Positions 1-11,846 of a DNA stretch of 64,000 nt are shown here, piece after piece. A program made the position numbers and the translations under genes. Each line of letters begins with the position of its first letter. Within the stretch, counting starts at the first letter, position 1. Source of the stretch: Micromussa lordhowensis (taxonomy: Eukaryota; Cnidaria; Anthozoa; Scleractinia; Lobophylliidae); contig OZ026599.1 in NCBI GenBank assembly GCA_964020085.1, positions 30,442,274 through 30,506,273 of the forward strand, given 5' to 3'. The notes under the pieces were generated by a model, which saw only the letters and a list, made by a program, of their open reading frames with translations, did no database searches and was not told where the DNA came from.

Positions 1-3000
1 CACCCTGGCGCGAATGTCATCATGTTCTAACTAGGATTTCCTTAAAGTGCCAACCTAGCACAACATTTTGCTGCAAATCGCGCCTCTAAAAGTGCCCGTG
101 GAGCCGAGCTATGTCAAATTTGCCAAGGAGACCCCCAGCGCGCGTTTTCTGAAATTCTGCAAAGTTGGGAGCAGGTCAAACTCCTGCAAAAAGAAGGCCA
201 GAAAAAACACCCTGGCGCGAATGCCATCATATCCTATCTACGATTTCCTTGTAGTGCCAACCTAGCACAACATTTTGCTGCAAACCGCGCCTCTAAAAGT
301 GCCCGTGGAGCCGAGCTATGTCAAATTTGCCAAGGGGACCCCCAGCGCGCGTTTTCTGAAATTCTGCAAAGTTGGGAGCAGGTCAAACTCTTGCAAAAAG
401 AAGGCCAAAAAAAACACCCTGGCGCGAATGCCATCATGCCCTAACTAAAATTTCCTTCAAGTGCCAACCTAGCACAACATGTTGCTGCAAACCGCGCCTC
501 TAAAAGTGCCCGTGGAGCCGAGGTATGTCAAATTTGCCAAGGGGACCCCCAGCGCGCGTTTTCTGAAATGCTGCAAAGTTGGGAGCAGGTCAAACTCCTG
601 CAAAAAGAAGGCCAGAAATAACACCCTGGCGCGAATGCCATCATGTCTTATTTAGGATTTCCTTAAAGTGCCAACCTAGCACAACATTTTGCTGCAAACC
701 GCGCCTCTAAAAGTGCCCGTGGAGCCGAGCTATGTCAAATTTGCCAAGGGGACCCCCAGCGCGCGTTTTCTGAAATTCTGCAAAGTTGGGAGCAGGTCAA
801 ACTCCTGCAAAAAGAAGGCCAGAAAAAACACCCTGGCGCGAATGCCATCATGTCCTCACTAAAATTTCCTTGAAGTGCCAACCTAGCACAACATTTTGCT
901 GCAAACCGCGCCTCTAAAAGTGCCCGTGGAGCCGACCTATGTCAAATTTGCCAAGGGGACCATCAGCGCGCGTTTTCTGAAATTCTGCAAAGTTGGGAGC
1001 AGGTCAAACTCCTGCAAAAACAAGGCCACAAAAAACACCCTGGCGCGAATGCCATCATGTCCTAACTACGATTTCCTTAAAGTGCCAACCTAGCACAACA
1101 TTTTGCTGCAAACCGCGCCTCTAAAAGTGCCCGTGGAGCCGAGCTATGTCAAATTTGCCAACGGGACCCCCAGCGCGCGTTTTCTGAAATTCTGCAAAAT
1201 TGGGAGCAGGTCAAACTCTTGCAAAAAAAAGGCCAGAAAAAACACCCTGGCGCGAATGCCATCATGTTCTAACTAAGATTTCCTGGAAGTGCCAACCTAG
1301 CACAACATTTTGCTGCAAACCGCGCGTCTAAAAGTGCCCGTGGAGCCGAGCTATGTCAAATTTTCCAAGGGGACCCCCAGCGCGCGTTTTCTGAAATTCT
1401 GCAAAGTTGGGAGCAGGTCAAACTCTTGCAAAAAGAAGGCCAAAAAAAACATACTGGCGCGAATGCCATCATGCCCTAACTAGAATTTCATTGAAGTGCC
1501 AACCTAGCACAACATTTTGCTGCAAACCGCGCCTCTAAAAGTGCCCGTGGAGCCGAGGTATGTCAAATTTGCCAAGGGGACCCCCAGCGCGCGTTTTCTG
1601 AAATGCTGCAAAGTTGGGAGCAGGTCAAACTCTTGCAAAAAGAAGGCCAGAAAAAACACCCTGGCGCGAATGCCATCATGTCCTCACTAAAATTTCCTTG
1701 AAGTGCCAACCTAGCACAACATTTTGCTGCAAACCGCGCCTCTAAAAATGCCCGTGGAGCCGAGCTATGTCAAATTTGCCAAGGGGACCCCCAGCGCGCG
1801 TTTTCTGAAATTCTGCAAAGTTGGGAGCAGGTCAAACTCCTGCAAAAAGAAGGCCAGAAAAAACACCCTGGCGCGAATGCCATCATGTCCTCACTAAAAT
1901 TTCCTTCAAGTTCCAACCTAGCACAACATTTTGCTGCAAACCGCGCCTCTAAAAGTGCCCGTGGAGCCGAGCTATGTCAAATTTGCCAAGGGGACCATCA
2001 GCGCGCGTTTTCTGAAATTCTGCAAAGTTGGGAGCAGGTCAAACTCCTGCAAAAAGAAGGCCAGAAAAAACACCCTGGCGCGAATGCCATCATGTCCTAA
2101 CTATAATTTCCTTAAAGTGCCAACCTAGCACAACATTTTGCTGCAAACCGCGCCTCTTAAAGTGCCCGTGGAGCCGAGCTATGTCAAATTTGCCAAGGGG
2201 ACCCCCAGCGCGCGTTTTCTGAAATTCTGCAAAATTGGGAGCAGGTCAAACTCTTGCAAAAAAAAGGCCAGAAAAAACACCCTGGCGCGAATGCCATCAT
2301 GTCGTAACTAGGATTTCCTGGAAGTGCCAACCTAGCACAACATTTTGCTGCAAACCGCGCCTCTAAATGTGCCCGTGGAGCCGAGCTATGTCAAATTTGC
2401 CAAGGGGACCCCCAGCGCGCGTTTTCTGAAATTCTGCAAAGTTGGGAGCAGGTCAAACTCTTGCAAAAAGAAAGCCAAAAAAAACACCCTGGCGCGAATG
2501 CCATCATGCCCTAACTAAAATTTCCTTGAAGTGCCAACCTAGCACAACATGTTGCTGCAAACCGCGCCTCTAAAAGTGCCCGTGGAGCCGAGGTATGTCA
2601 AATTTGCCAAGGGGACCCCCAGCGCGCGTTTTCTGAAATGCTGCAAAGTTGGGAGCAGGTCAAACTCCTGCAAAAAGAAGGCCAGAAAAAACACCCTGGC
2701 GCGAATGGCATCATGTCTTATTTAGGATTTCCTTAAAGTGCCAACCTAGCACAACATTTTGCTGCAAACCGCGCCTCTAAAAGTGCCCGTGGAGCCGAGC
2801 TATGTCAAATTTGCCAAGGGGACCCCCAGCGCGCGTTTTCTGAAATTCTGCAAAGTTGGGAGCAGGTCAAACTCCTGCAAAAAGAAGGCCAGAAAAAACA
2901 CCCTGGCGCGAATGCCATCATGTCCTCACTAAAATTTCCTTGAAGTGCCAACCTAGCACAACATTTTGCTGCAAACCGCGCCTCTAAAAGTGCCCGTGGA

Positions 3001-5431
3001 GCCGAGCTATGTCAAATTTGCCAAGGGGACCATCAGCGTGCGTTTTCTGAAATTCTGCAAAGTTGGGAGCAGGTCAAACTCCTGCAAAAAGAAGGCCACA
3101 AAAACACCCTGGCGCGAATGCCATCATGTCCTAACTACCATTTCCTTAAAGTGCCAACCTAGCACAACATTTTGCTGCAAACTGCGCCTCTAAAAGTGCC
3201 CGTGGAGCCGAGCTATGTCAAATTTGCCAAGGGGACCCCAAGCGCGCGTTTTCTGAAATTCTGCAAAGTTGGGAGCAGGTCAAACTCCTGCAAAAAGAAG
3301 GCCAGAAAAAACACCCTGGCGCGAATGCCATCATGTCCTAACTAAGAATTCCTTGAAGTGCCAACCTAGCACAACATTTTGCTGGAAACCGCGCCTCTAA
3401 AACTGCCCGTGGAGCCGAGCTATGTCAAATTTGCCAAGGGGACCCCCAGCGCGCGTTTTCTGAAATTCTGCAAAGTTAAGAGCAGGTCAAACTCCTGCAA
3501 AAAGAAGGCCAGAAAAAACACACGGGCGCGAATGCCATCATGTCTTAACTAAGATTTCTTTAAAGTGCCGACCTAGCACAACATTTTCCCGCAAACCGCG
3601 CCTCTAAAAGTGCCCGTGGAGCCGAGCTATGTCAAATTTGCCAAGGGGACCCCCAGCGCGCGTTTTCTGAAATTCTGCAAAGTTGGGAGCAGGTCAAACT
3701 CCTTCAACAAGAAGGCCAGAAAAAACACCCTGGCGCGAATGCCATCATGTCCCAACTAGGATTTCCTTGAAGTGGTAACCTAGCACAACATTTTGCTGCA
3801 AACCGCGCCTCTAAAAGTGCCCGTGGAGCCGAGCTATGTCAAATTTGCCAAGGGGAGTCTCAGCGCGCGTTTTCTGAAATTCTGCAAAGTTGGGAGCAGG
3901 TCAAACTCCTGCAAAAAGAAGGCCAGAAAAAACACCCTGGCGCGAATGCCATCATGTCCTAACTAGGATTCGCTTGAAGTGCCAACCTAGCACAACATTT
4001 TGCTGCAAACCGTGCCTCTAAAAGTGCCCGTGGAGCCGAGCTATGTCAAATTTGCCAAGAGGACCCCCAGCGGGCGTTTTCTGAAATTCTGCAAAGTTGG
4101 GAGCAGGTCAAACTCCTGCAAAAAGAAGGCCAGAAAAAACACCCTGGCGCGAATGCCATCATGTCCTAACTAGCATTTCCTTAAAGTGCCAACCTAGCAC
4201 AACATTTTGCTGTAAACCGCGCCTCTAAAAGTGCCCGTGGAGCCGAGCTATGTCAAATTTGCCAAGGGGACCCCCAGCGCGCGTTTTCTGAAATTCTGCA
4301 AAGTTGGGAGCAGGTCAAACTCCTGCAAAAGGAAGGCCAGAAAAAACACCCTGGCGCGAATGCCATCATGTCCTAGCTAGGATTTCCTTAAAGTGCCAAC
4401 CTAGCACAACATTTTGCTGCAAACCGCGCCTCTAAAAGTGCCCGTGGAGCCGAGCTATGTCAAATTTGCCAAGGGGACCCCCAGCGCGCGTTTTCTGAAA
4501 TTCTGCAAAGTTGGGAGCAGGTCAAACTCCTGCAAAAAGAAGGCCAGAAAAAACACCCTGGCGCGAAAGCCATCATGTCCTAACAAAAATTTCCTTAAAG
4601 TGCCAACCTAGCACAACATTTTGCTGCAAACCGCGCCTCTAAAAGTGCCCGTGGAGCCGAGCTATGTCAAATTTGCCAAGGGGACCCCCAGCGCGCGTTT
4701 TCTGAAATTCTGCAAAGTTGGGAGCAGGTCAAACTCCTGCAAAAAGAAGGCCAGAAAAACACCCTGACGCGAATGCCATCATGTCCTAACTAGGATTTCC
4801 TTAAAGTGCCAACCTAGCACAACGTTTTGCTGCAAACCGCGCCTCTAAAAGTGCCCGTGGAGCCGAGCTATGTCACATTTGCCAAGGGGACCCCCAGCGC
4901 GCGTTTTCTGAAATTCTGCAAAGTTGGGAGCAGGTCAAACTCCTGCAAAAAAAAAAGGCCAAAAAAAACACCCTGGCGCGAATGCCATCATGTCCTAACT
5001 AGGATTTCCTGGAAGTGCCAACCTAGCACAACATTTTGCTGCAAACCGCGCCTCTAAAAGTGCCCGTGGAGCCGAGCTATGTCAAATTTGCCAAGGGGAC
5101 CCCCAGCGCGCGTTTTCTGAAATTCTGCAAAGTTGGGAGCAGGTCAAACTCCTGCAAAAAGAAGGCCAGAAAAAACACCCTGGTGCCAATGCCATCATGT
5201 CCTAACTAAAATCTCCTTGAGGTGCCAACCTAGCACAACATTTTGCTGCAAACCGCGCCTCTAAAAGTGCCCGTGGAGCCGAGCTATGTCAAATTTGCCA
5301 AGGGGACCCCCAGCGCGCGTTTTCTGAAATTCTGCAAAGTTGGGACAGGTCAAACTCCTGCAAAAAGAAGGCCAGAAAAAACACCCTGGCGCGAATGCCA
5401 TCATGTTCTAACTAGGATTTCCTTAAAGTGC
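1..5431 (+). repeat. 26-monomer higher-order repeat, copy 1 (m1-m26)
   Basis: Diagnostic variants run in a fixed order and recur later. Monomers m1 and m2 reappear as m27/m28 (displacement 5,381 bp) and again as m30/m31 (6,001 bp). From m1 to m21 nearly every private variant is found 6,001 bp downstream. Examples are AGTCTCAG at about 3,856 and 9,856, CCTTCAACAAG at about 3,702 and 9,702, GATTCGCTTG at about 3,967 and 9,966, and CAGCGGGCG at about 4,069 and 10,069. The basic unit is therefore 26 monomers, and the extra 620 bp in the second displacement comes from a 3-monomer duplication. The left boundary lies outside the window. Confidence 0.85.
465..3154 (+). repeat. Older 5-monomer periodicity inside the 26-mer
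   Basis: Marker monomers recur every five units (1,035 bp). The CCATCAGCG variant occurs in m5, m10 and m15 (about 961, 1,996 and 3,031). Monomers with GAGGTATG plus GAAATGCTG are m3, m8 and m13 (starts 465, 1,500 and 2,535). The m3-m5 and m13-m15 groups are especially close, including the rare tail TCTTATTTAGG at about 646 and 2,716. The 5-mer copies differ from one another more than the two 26-mer copies do, so this layer looks older. Confidence 0.75.
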
Positions 5432-6465
5432 CAACCTAGCACAACATTTTGCTGCAAATCGCGCCTCTAAAAGTGCCCGTGGAGCCGAGCTATGTCAAAT
5501 TTGCCAAGGAGACCCCCAGCGCGCGTTTTCTGAAATTCTGCAAAGTTGGGAGCAGGTCAAACTCCTGCAAAAAGAAGGCCAGAAAAAACACCCTGGCGCG
5601 AATGCCATCATATCCTATCTACGATTTCCTTGTAGTGCCAACCTAGCACAACATTTTGCTGCAAACCGCGCCTCTAAAAGTGCCCGTGGAGCCGAGCTAT
5701 GTCAAATTTTCCAAGGGGACCCCCAGCGCGCGTTTTCTGAAATTCTGCAAAGTTGGGAGCAGGTCAAACTCTTGCAAAAAGAAGGCCAAAAAAAACACCC
5801 TGGCGCGAATGCCATCATGCCCTAACTAAAATTTCCTTCAAGTGCCAACCTAGCACAACATGTTGCTGCAAACCGCGCCTCTAAAAGTGCCCGTGGAGCC
5901 GAGGTATGTCAAATTTGCCAAGGGGACCCCCAGCGCGCGTTTTCTGAAATTCTGCAAAGTTGGGACAGGTCAAACTCCTGCAAAAAGAAGGCCAGAAAAA
6001 ACACCCTGGCGCGAATGCCATCATGTTCTAACTAGGATTTCCTTAAAGTGCCAACCTAGCACAACATTTTGCTGCAGATCGCGCCTCTAAAAGTGCCCGT
6101 GGAGCCGAGCTATGTCAAATTTGCCAAGGAGACCCCCAGCGCGCGTTTTCTGAAATTCTGCAAAGTTGGGAGCAGGTCAAACTCCTGCAAAACGAAGGCC
6201 AGAAAAAACACCCTGGCGCGAATGCCATCATATCCTATCTACGATTTCCTTGTAGTGCCAACCTAGCACAACATTTTGCTGCAAACCGCGCCTCTAAAAG
6301 TGCCCGTGGAGCCGAGCTATGTCAAATTTTCCAAGGGGACCCCCAGCGCGCGTTTTCTGAAATTCTGCAAAGTTGGGAGCAGGTCAAACTCTTGCAAAAA
6401 GAAGGCCAAAAAAAACACCCTGGCGCGAATGCCATCATGCCCTAACTAAAATTTCCTTCAAGTGC
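5226..6465 (+). repeat. 3-monomer (620-bp) tandem duplication, m26-m28 and m29-m31
   Basis: Segment m26-m28 (5,226-5,845) is followed by a near-copy, m29-m31 (5,846-6,465). Both copies carry the same 1-base deletion, GGGACAGG for GGGAGCAGG, at about 5,342 and 5,962. Both also carry the rare CATATCCTATCTACG tail at about 5,609 and 6,229. The second copy begins inside m29: its left part has GTTGCTG and GAGGTATG like m3, while its right part has the m26 deletion. Confidence 0.85.
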
Positions 6466-9400
6466 CAACCTAGCACAACATGTTGCTGCAAACCGCGCCT
6501 CTAAAAGTGCCCGTGGAGCCGAGCTATGTCAAATTTGCCAAGGGGACCCCCAGCGCGCGTTTTCTGAAATGCTGCAAAGTTGGGAGCAGGTCAAACTCCT
6601 GCAAAAAGAAGGCCAGAAAAAACACCCTGGCGCGAATGCCATCATGTCTTATTTAGGATTTCCTTAAAGTGCCAACCTAGCACAACATTTTGCTGCAAAC
6701 CGCGCCTCTAAAAGTGCCCGTGGAGCCGAGCTATGTCAAATTTGCCAAGGGGACCCCCAGCGCGCGTTTTCTGAAATTCTGCAAAGTTGGGAGCAGGTCA
6801 AACTCCTGCAAAAAGAAGGCCAGAAAAAACACCCTGGCGCGAATGCCATCATGTCCTCACTAAAATTTCCTTGAAGTGCCAACCTAGCACAACATTTTGC
6901 TGCAAACCGCGCCTCTAAAAGTGCCCGTGGAGCCGACCTATGTCAAATTTGCCAAGGGGACCATCAGCGCGCGTTTTCTGAAATTCTGCAAAGTTGGGAG
7001 CAGGTCAAACTCCTGCAAAAACAAGGCCACAAAAAACACCCTGGCGCGAATGCCATCATGTCCTAACTACGATTTCCTTAAAGTGCCAACCTAGCACAAC
7101 ATTTTGCTGCAAACCGCGCCTCTAAAAGTGCCCGTGGAGCCGAGCTATGTCAAATTTGCCAAGGGGACCCCCAGCGCGCGTTTTCTGAAATTCTGCAAAA
7201 TTGGGAGCAGGTCAAACTCTTGCAAAAAAAAGGCCAGAAAAAACACCCTGGCGCGAATGCCATCATGTTCTAACTAAGATTTCCTGGAAGTGCCAACCTA
7301 GCACAACATTTTGCTGCAAACCGCGCGTCTAAAAGTGCCCGTGGAGCCGAGCTATGTCAAATTTTCCAAGGGGACCCCCAGCGCGCGTTTTCTGAAATTC
7401 TGCAAAGTTGGGAGCAGGTCAAACTCTTGCAAAAAGAAGGCCAAAAAAAACATACTGGCGCGAATGCCATCATGCCCTAACTAAAATTTCCTTGAAGTGC
7501 CAACCTAGCACAACATGTTGCTGCAAACCGCGCCTCTAAAAGTGCCCGTGGAGCCGAGGTATGTCAAATTTGCCAAGGGGACCCCCAGCGCGCGTTTTCT
7601 GAAATGCTGCAAAGTTGGGAGCAGGTCAAACTCCTGCAAAAAGAAGGCCAGAAAAAACACCCTGGCGCGAATGCCATCATGTCCTCACTAAAATTTCCTT
7701 GAAGTGCCAACCTAGCACAACATTTTGCTGCAAACCGCGCCTCTAAAAGTGCCCGTGGAGCCGAGCTATGTCAAATTTGCCAAGGGGACCCACAGCGCGC
7801 GTTTTCTGAAATTCTGCAAAGTTGGGAGCAGGTCAAACTCCTGCAAAAAGAAGGCCAGAAAAAACACCCTGGCGCGAATGCCATCATGTCCTCACTAAAA
7901 TTTCCTTCAAGTTCCAACCTAGCACAACATTTTGCTGCAAACCGCGCCTCTAAAAGTGCCCGTGGAGCCGAGCTATGTCAAATTTGCCAAGGGGACCATC
8001 AGCGCGCGTTTTCTGAAATTCTGCAAAGTTGGGAGCAGGTCAAACTCCTGCAAAAAGAAGGCCACAAAAAACACCCTGGCGCGAATGCCATCATGTCCTA
8101 ACTATAATTTCCTTAAAGTGCCAACCTAGCACAACATTTTGCTGCAAACCGCGCCTCTAAAATTGCCCGTGGAGCCGAGCTATGTCAAATTTGCCAAGGG
8201 GACCCACAGCGCGCGTTTTCTGAAATTCTGCAAAATTGGGAGCAGGTCAAACTCTTGCAAAAAAAAGGCCAGAAAAAACACCCTGTCGCGAATGCCATCA
8301 TGTCGTAACTAGGATTTCCTGGAAGTGCCAACCTAGCACAACATTTTGCTGCAAACCGCGCCTCTAAAAGTGCCCGTGGAGCCGAGCTATGTCAAATTTG
8401 CCAAGGGAACCCCCAGCGCGCGTTTTCTGAAATTCTGCAAAGTTGGGAGCAGGTCAAACTCCTGCAAAAAGAAGGCCAGAAAAAACACCCTGGCGCGAAT
8501 GCCATCATGTTTTAACTAGGATTTCCTTAAAGTGCCAACCTAGCACAACATTTTGCTGCAAACCGCGCCTCTAAAAGTGCCCGTGGAGCCGAGCTATTTC
8601 AAATTTGCCAAGGGGACCCCCAGCGCGCGTTTTCTGAAATTCTGCAAAGTTGGGAGCAGGTCAAACTCCTGCAAAAAGAAGGCCAGAGAAAACACCCTGG
8701 CGCGAATGCCATCATGTCCTATCTACGATTTCCTTCTAGTGCCAACCTAGCACAACATTTTGCTGCAAACCGCGCCTCTAAAAGTGCCCGTGGAGCCGAG
8801 CTATGTATAATTTTCCAAGGGGACCCCCAGCGCGCGTTTTCTGAAATTCTGCAAAGTTGGGAGCACGTCAAACTCTTGCAAAAAGAAAGCCAAAAAAAAC
8901 ACCCTGGCGCGAATGCCATCATGCCCTAACTAAAATTTCCTTGAAGTGCCAACCTAGCACAACATTTTGCTGCAAACCGCGCCTCTAAAAGTGCCCGTGG
9001 AGCCGAGCTATGTCAAATTTGCCAAGGGGACCATCAGCGTGCGTTTTCTGAAATTCTGCAAAGTTGGGAGCAGGTCAAACTCCTGCAAAAAGAAGGCCAC
9101 AAAAACACCCTGGCGCGAATGCCATCATGTCCTAACTACGATTTCCTTAAAGTGCCAACCTAGCACAACATTTTGCTGCAAACTGCGCCTCTAAAAGTGC
9201 CCGTGGAGCCGAGCTATGTCAAATTTGCCAAGGGGACCCCAAGCGCGCGTTTTCTGAAATTCTGCAAAGTTGGGAGCAGGTCAAACTCCTGCAAAAAGAA
9301 GGCCAGAAAAAACACCCTGGCGCGAATGCCATCATGTCCTAACTAAGAATTCCTTGAAGTGCCAACCTAGCACAACATTTTGCTGGAAACCGCGCCTCTA

Positions 9401-10397
9401 AAACTGCCCGTGGAGCCGAGCTATGACAAATTTGCCAAGGGGACCCCCAGCGCGCGTTTTCTGAAATTCTGCAAAGTTAAGAGCAGGTCAAACTCCTGCA
9501 AAAAGAAGGCCAGAAAAAACACACGGGCGCGAATGCCATCATGTCTTAACTAAGAGTTCTTTAAAGTGCCGACCTAGCACAACATTTTGCCGCAAACCGC
9601 GCCTCTAAAAGTGCCCGTGGAGCCGAGCTATGTCAAATTTGCCAAGGGGACCCCCAGCGCGCGTTTTCTGAAATTCTGCAAAGTTGGGAGCAGGTCAAAC
9701 TCCTTCAACAAGAAGGCCAGAAAAAACACCCTGGCGCGAATGCCATCATGTTCCAACTAGGATTTCCTTGAAGTGGTAACCTAGCACAACATTTTGCTGC
9801 AAACCGCGCCTCTAAAAGTGCCCGTGGAGCCGAGCTATGTCAAATTTGCCAAGGGGAGTCTCAGCGCGCGTTTTCTGAAATTCTGCAAAGTTGGGAGCAG
9901 GTCAAACTCCTGCAAAAAGAAGGCCAGAAAAAACACCCTGGCGCGAATGCCATCATGTCCTAACTAGGATTCGCTTGAAGTGCCAACCTAGCACAACATT
10001 TTGCTGCAAACCGTGCCTCTAAAAGTGCCCGTGGAGCCGAGCTATGTCAAATTTGCCAAGAGGACCCCCAGCGGGCGTTTTCTGAAATTCTGCAAAGTTG
10101 GGAGCAGGTCAAACTCCTGCAGAAAGAAGGCCAGAAAAAACACCATGGCGCGAATGCCATCATGTCCTAACTAGCATTTCCTTAAAGTGCCAACCTAGCA
10201 CAACATTTTGCTGTAAACCGCGCCTCTAAAAGTGCCCGTGGAGCCGAGCTATGTCAAATTTGCCAAGGGGACCCCCAGCGCGCGTTTTCTGAAATTCTGC
10301 AAAGTTGGGAGCGGGTCAAACTCCTGCAAAAAGAAGGCCAGAAAAAACACCCTGGCGCGAATGTCATCATGTTCTAACCAACATTTCCTTAAAGTGC
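6052..10397 (+). repeat. 26-monomer higher-order repeat, copy 2 (m30-m50)
   Basis: This block aligns to m1-m21 with a constant displacement of 6,001 bp, and shared indels confirm the register. One is the A-run deletion in CCACAAAAACACC at about 3,097 and 9,098. The 5-monomer markers recur at m34, m39 and m44. Similarity fades in m50/m51: m50 ends GAATGTCATCATGTTC with ACCAACATT, whereas m21 ends with TCCTAGCTAGG. Copy 2 is therefore truncated at about monomer 21 of the unit. The stretch m41-m43 does not match its counterpart and is listed separately. Confidence 0.85.
8329..8949 (+). repeat. Exchanged 3-monomer patch in copy 2 (m41-m43)
   Basis: At the 6,001-bp displacement these monomers should match m12-m14 (2,328-2,948), but they do not. 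m42 has a TCCTATCTACG tail and TTCTAGTGCC, resembling m1/m27/m30. m43 has GTATAATTTTCC and the tail AAAGCCAAAA followed by GCCCTAACTAAAA, resembling m12. The GAGGTATG monomer m13 and its TCTTATTTAGG tail have no counterpart here. Flanking monomers on both sides stay exactly in register, so three monomers were replaced without changing the monomer count. Confidence 0.7.
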
Positions 10398-11846
10398 CAA
10401 CCTAGCACAACATTTTGCTGCAAACCGCGCCTCTAAAAGTGCCCGTGGAGCCGAGCTATGTCAAATTTGCCAAGGGGACCCCCAGCGCGCGTTTTCTGAA
10501 ATTCTGCAAAGTTGGGAGCAGGTCAAACTCCTGCAAAAAGAAGGCCAGAAAAAACACCCTGGCGCGAATGCCATCATGTCTTAATTAAGATTTCCTTAAA
10601 GTGCCAACCTAGCACAACATTTTGCTGCAAACCGCGCCTCTAAAACTGCCCGTGGAGCCGAGCTATGTCAAATTTGCCAAGGAGACCCCCAGCGCGCGTT
10701 TTCTGAAATTCTGCAAAGTTGGGAGCAGGTCAAACTCCTGCAAAAAGAAGGCCAGAAAAAACACCCTGGCACGAATGCCTTCATGTGCTAACTAAGATTT
10801 CCTTGAAGTGGGAACCTAGCACAACATTTTGCGGGAAACCGCGCCTCTAAAAGTGCCCGTGGAGCCGAGCTATGTCAAATTTGCCAAGGAGACCCCCAGC
10901 GCGCATTTTCTGAAATTCTGCAAAGTTGGGAGCAGGTCAAACTCCTGCAAAAAGAAGGCCAGAAAAAACACCCTGGCGCGAATGCCATCATGTCCTAACT
11001 AGAATTTCCTTAAAGTACCAACCTAGCACAACATTTTGCTGCAAACCGCGCCTCTAAAAGTGCCCGTGGAGCCGAGCTATGTCAAATTTGCCAAGGGGAC
11101 CCCCAGCGCGCGTTTTCTGAAATTCTGCAAAGTTGGGAGCAGGTCAAACTCTTGCAAAAACAAGGCCAAAAAAAACACCCTGGCGCAAATGCCATCATGT
11201 CCTAACTACGATTTCCTTGAAGTGCCAACCTAGCACAACATTTTGCTGCAAACCGCGCCTCTAAAAGTGCCCGTGGAGCCGAGCTATGTCAAATTTGCCA
11301 AGGGGACCCCCAGCTCGCGTTTTCTGAAATTCTGCAAAGTTGGGAGCAGGTCAAACTCCTGCAAAAAGAAGGCCAGAAAAAACACCCTGGCGCGAATGAC
11401 ATCATGTCGTAACTACCATTTCCTTGAAGTGCCAACCTAGCACAACATTTTGCTGGAAACCGCGCCTCTAAAAGTGCCCGTGGAGCCGAGCTATGTCAAA
11501 TTTGCCAAGGGGACCCCCAGCGCGCGTTTTCTGAAATTCTGCAAAGTTGGGAGCAGGTCAAACTCCTGCAAAAAGAAGGCCAGAAAAAACACCCTGGTGC
11601 GAATGCCATCATGTCCTAACTAGAATCTCCTTAAGGTGTCAACCTAGCACAACATTTTGCTGCAAACTGCGCCTCTAAAAGTGCCCGTGGAGCAGAGCTA
11701 TGTCAAATTTGCCAAGGGGACCCCCAGCGCGCGTTTTCTGAAATTCTGCAAAGTTGGGAGCAGGTCAAACTCCTGCAAAAAGAAGGCCAGAAAAAACACC
11801 CTGGCGCGAATGCCATCATGTCCTAACTAGCATTTCCTTGAAGTGC
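10398..11846 (+). repeat. First part of the 28-monomer HOR (m51-m57)
   Basis: m51 is transitional. From m52 (10,605) the sequence matches m80 onward at a displacement of 5,796 bp, exactly 28 monomers. Shared private variants include AAAACTGCCCG, GGCACGAATGCCTTCATG at about 10,769 and 16,565, and GCGGGAAACC at about 10,831 and 16,627. Others are GCGCATTTTC, TAAAGTACCAACC, GGTGTCAACC and the GCAGAGC variant. Confidence 0.85.
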
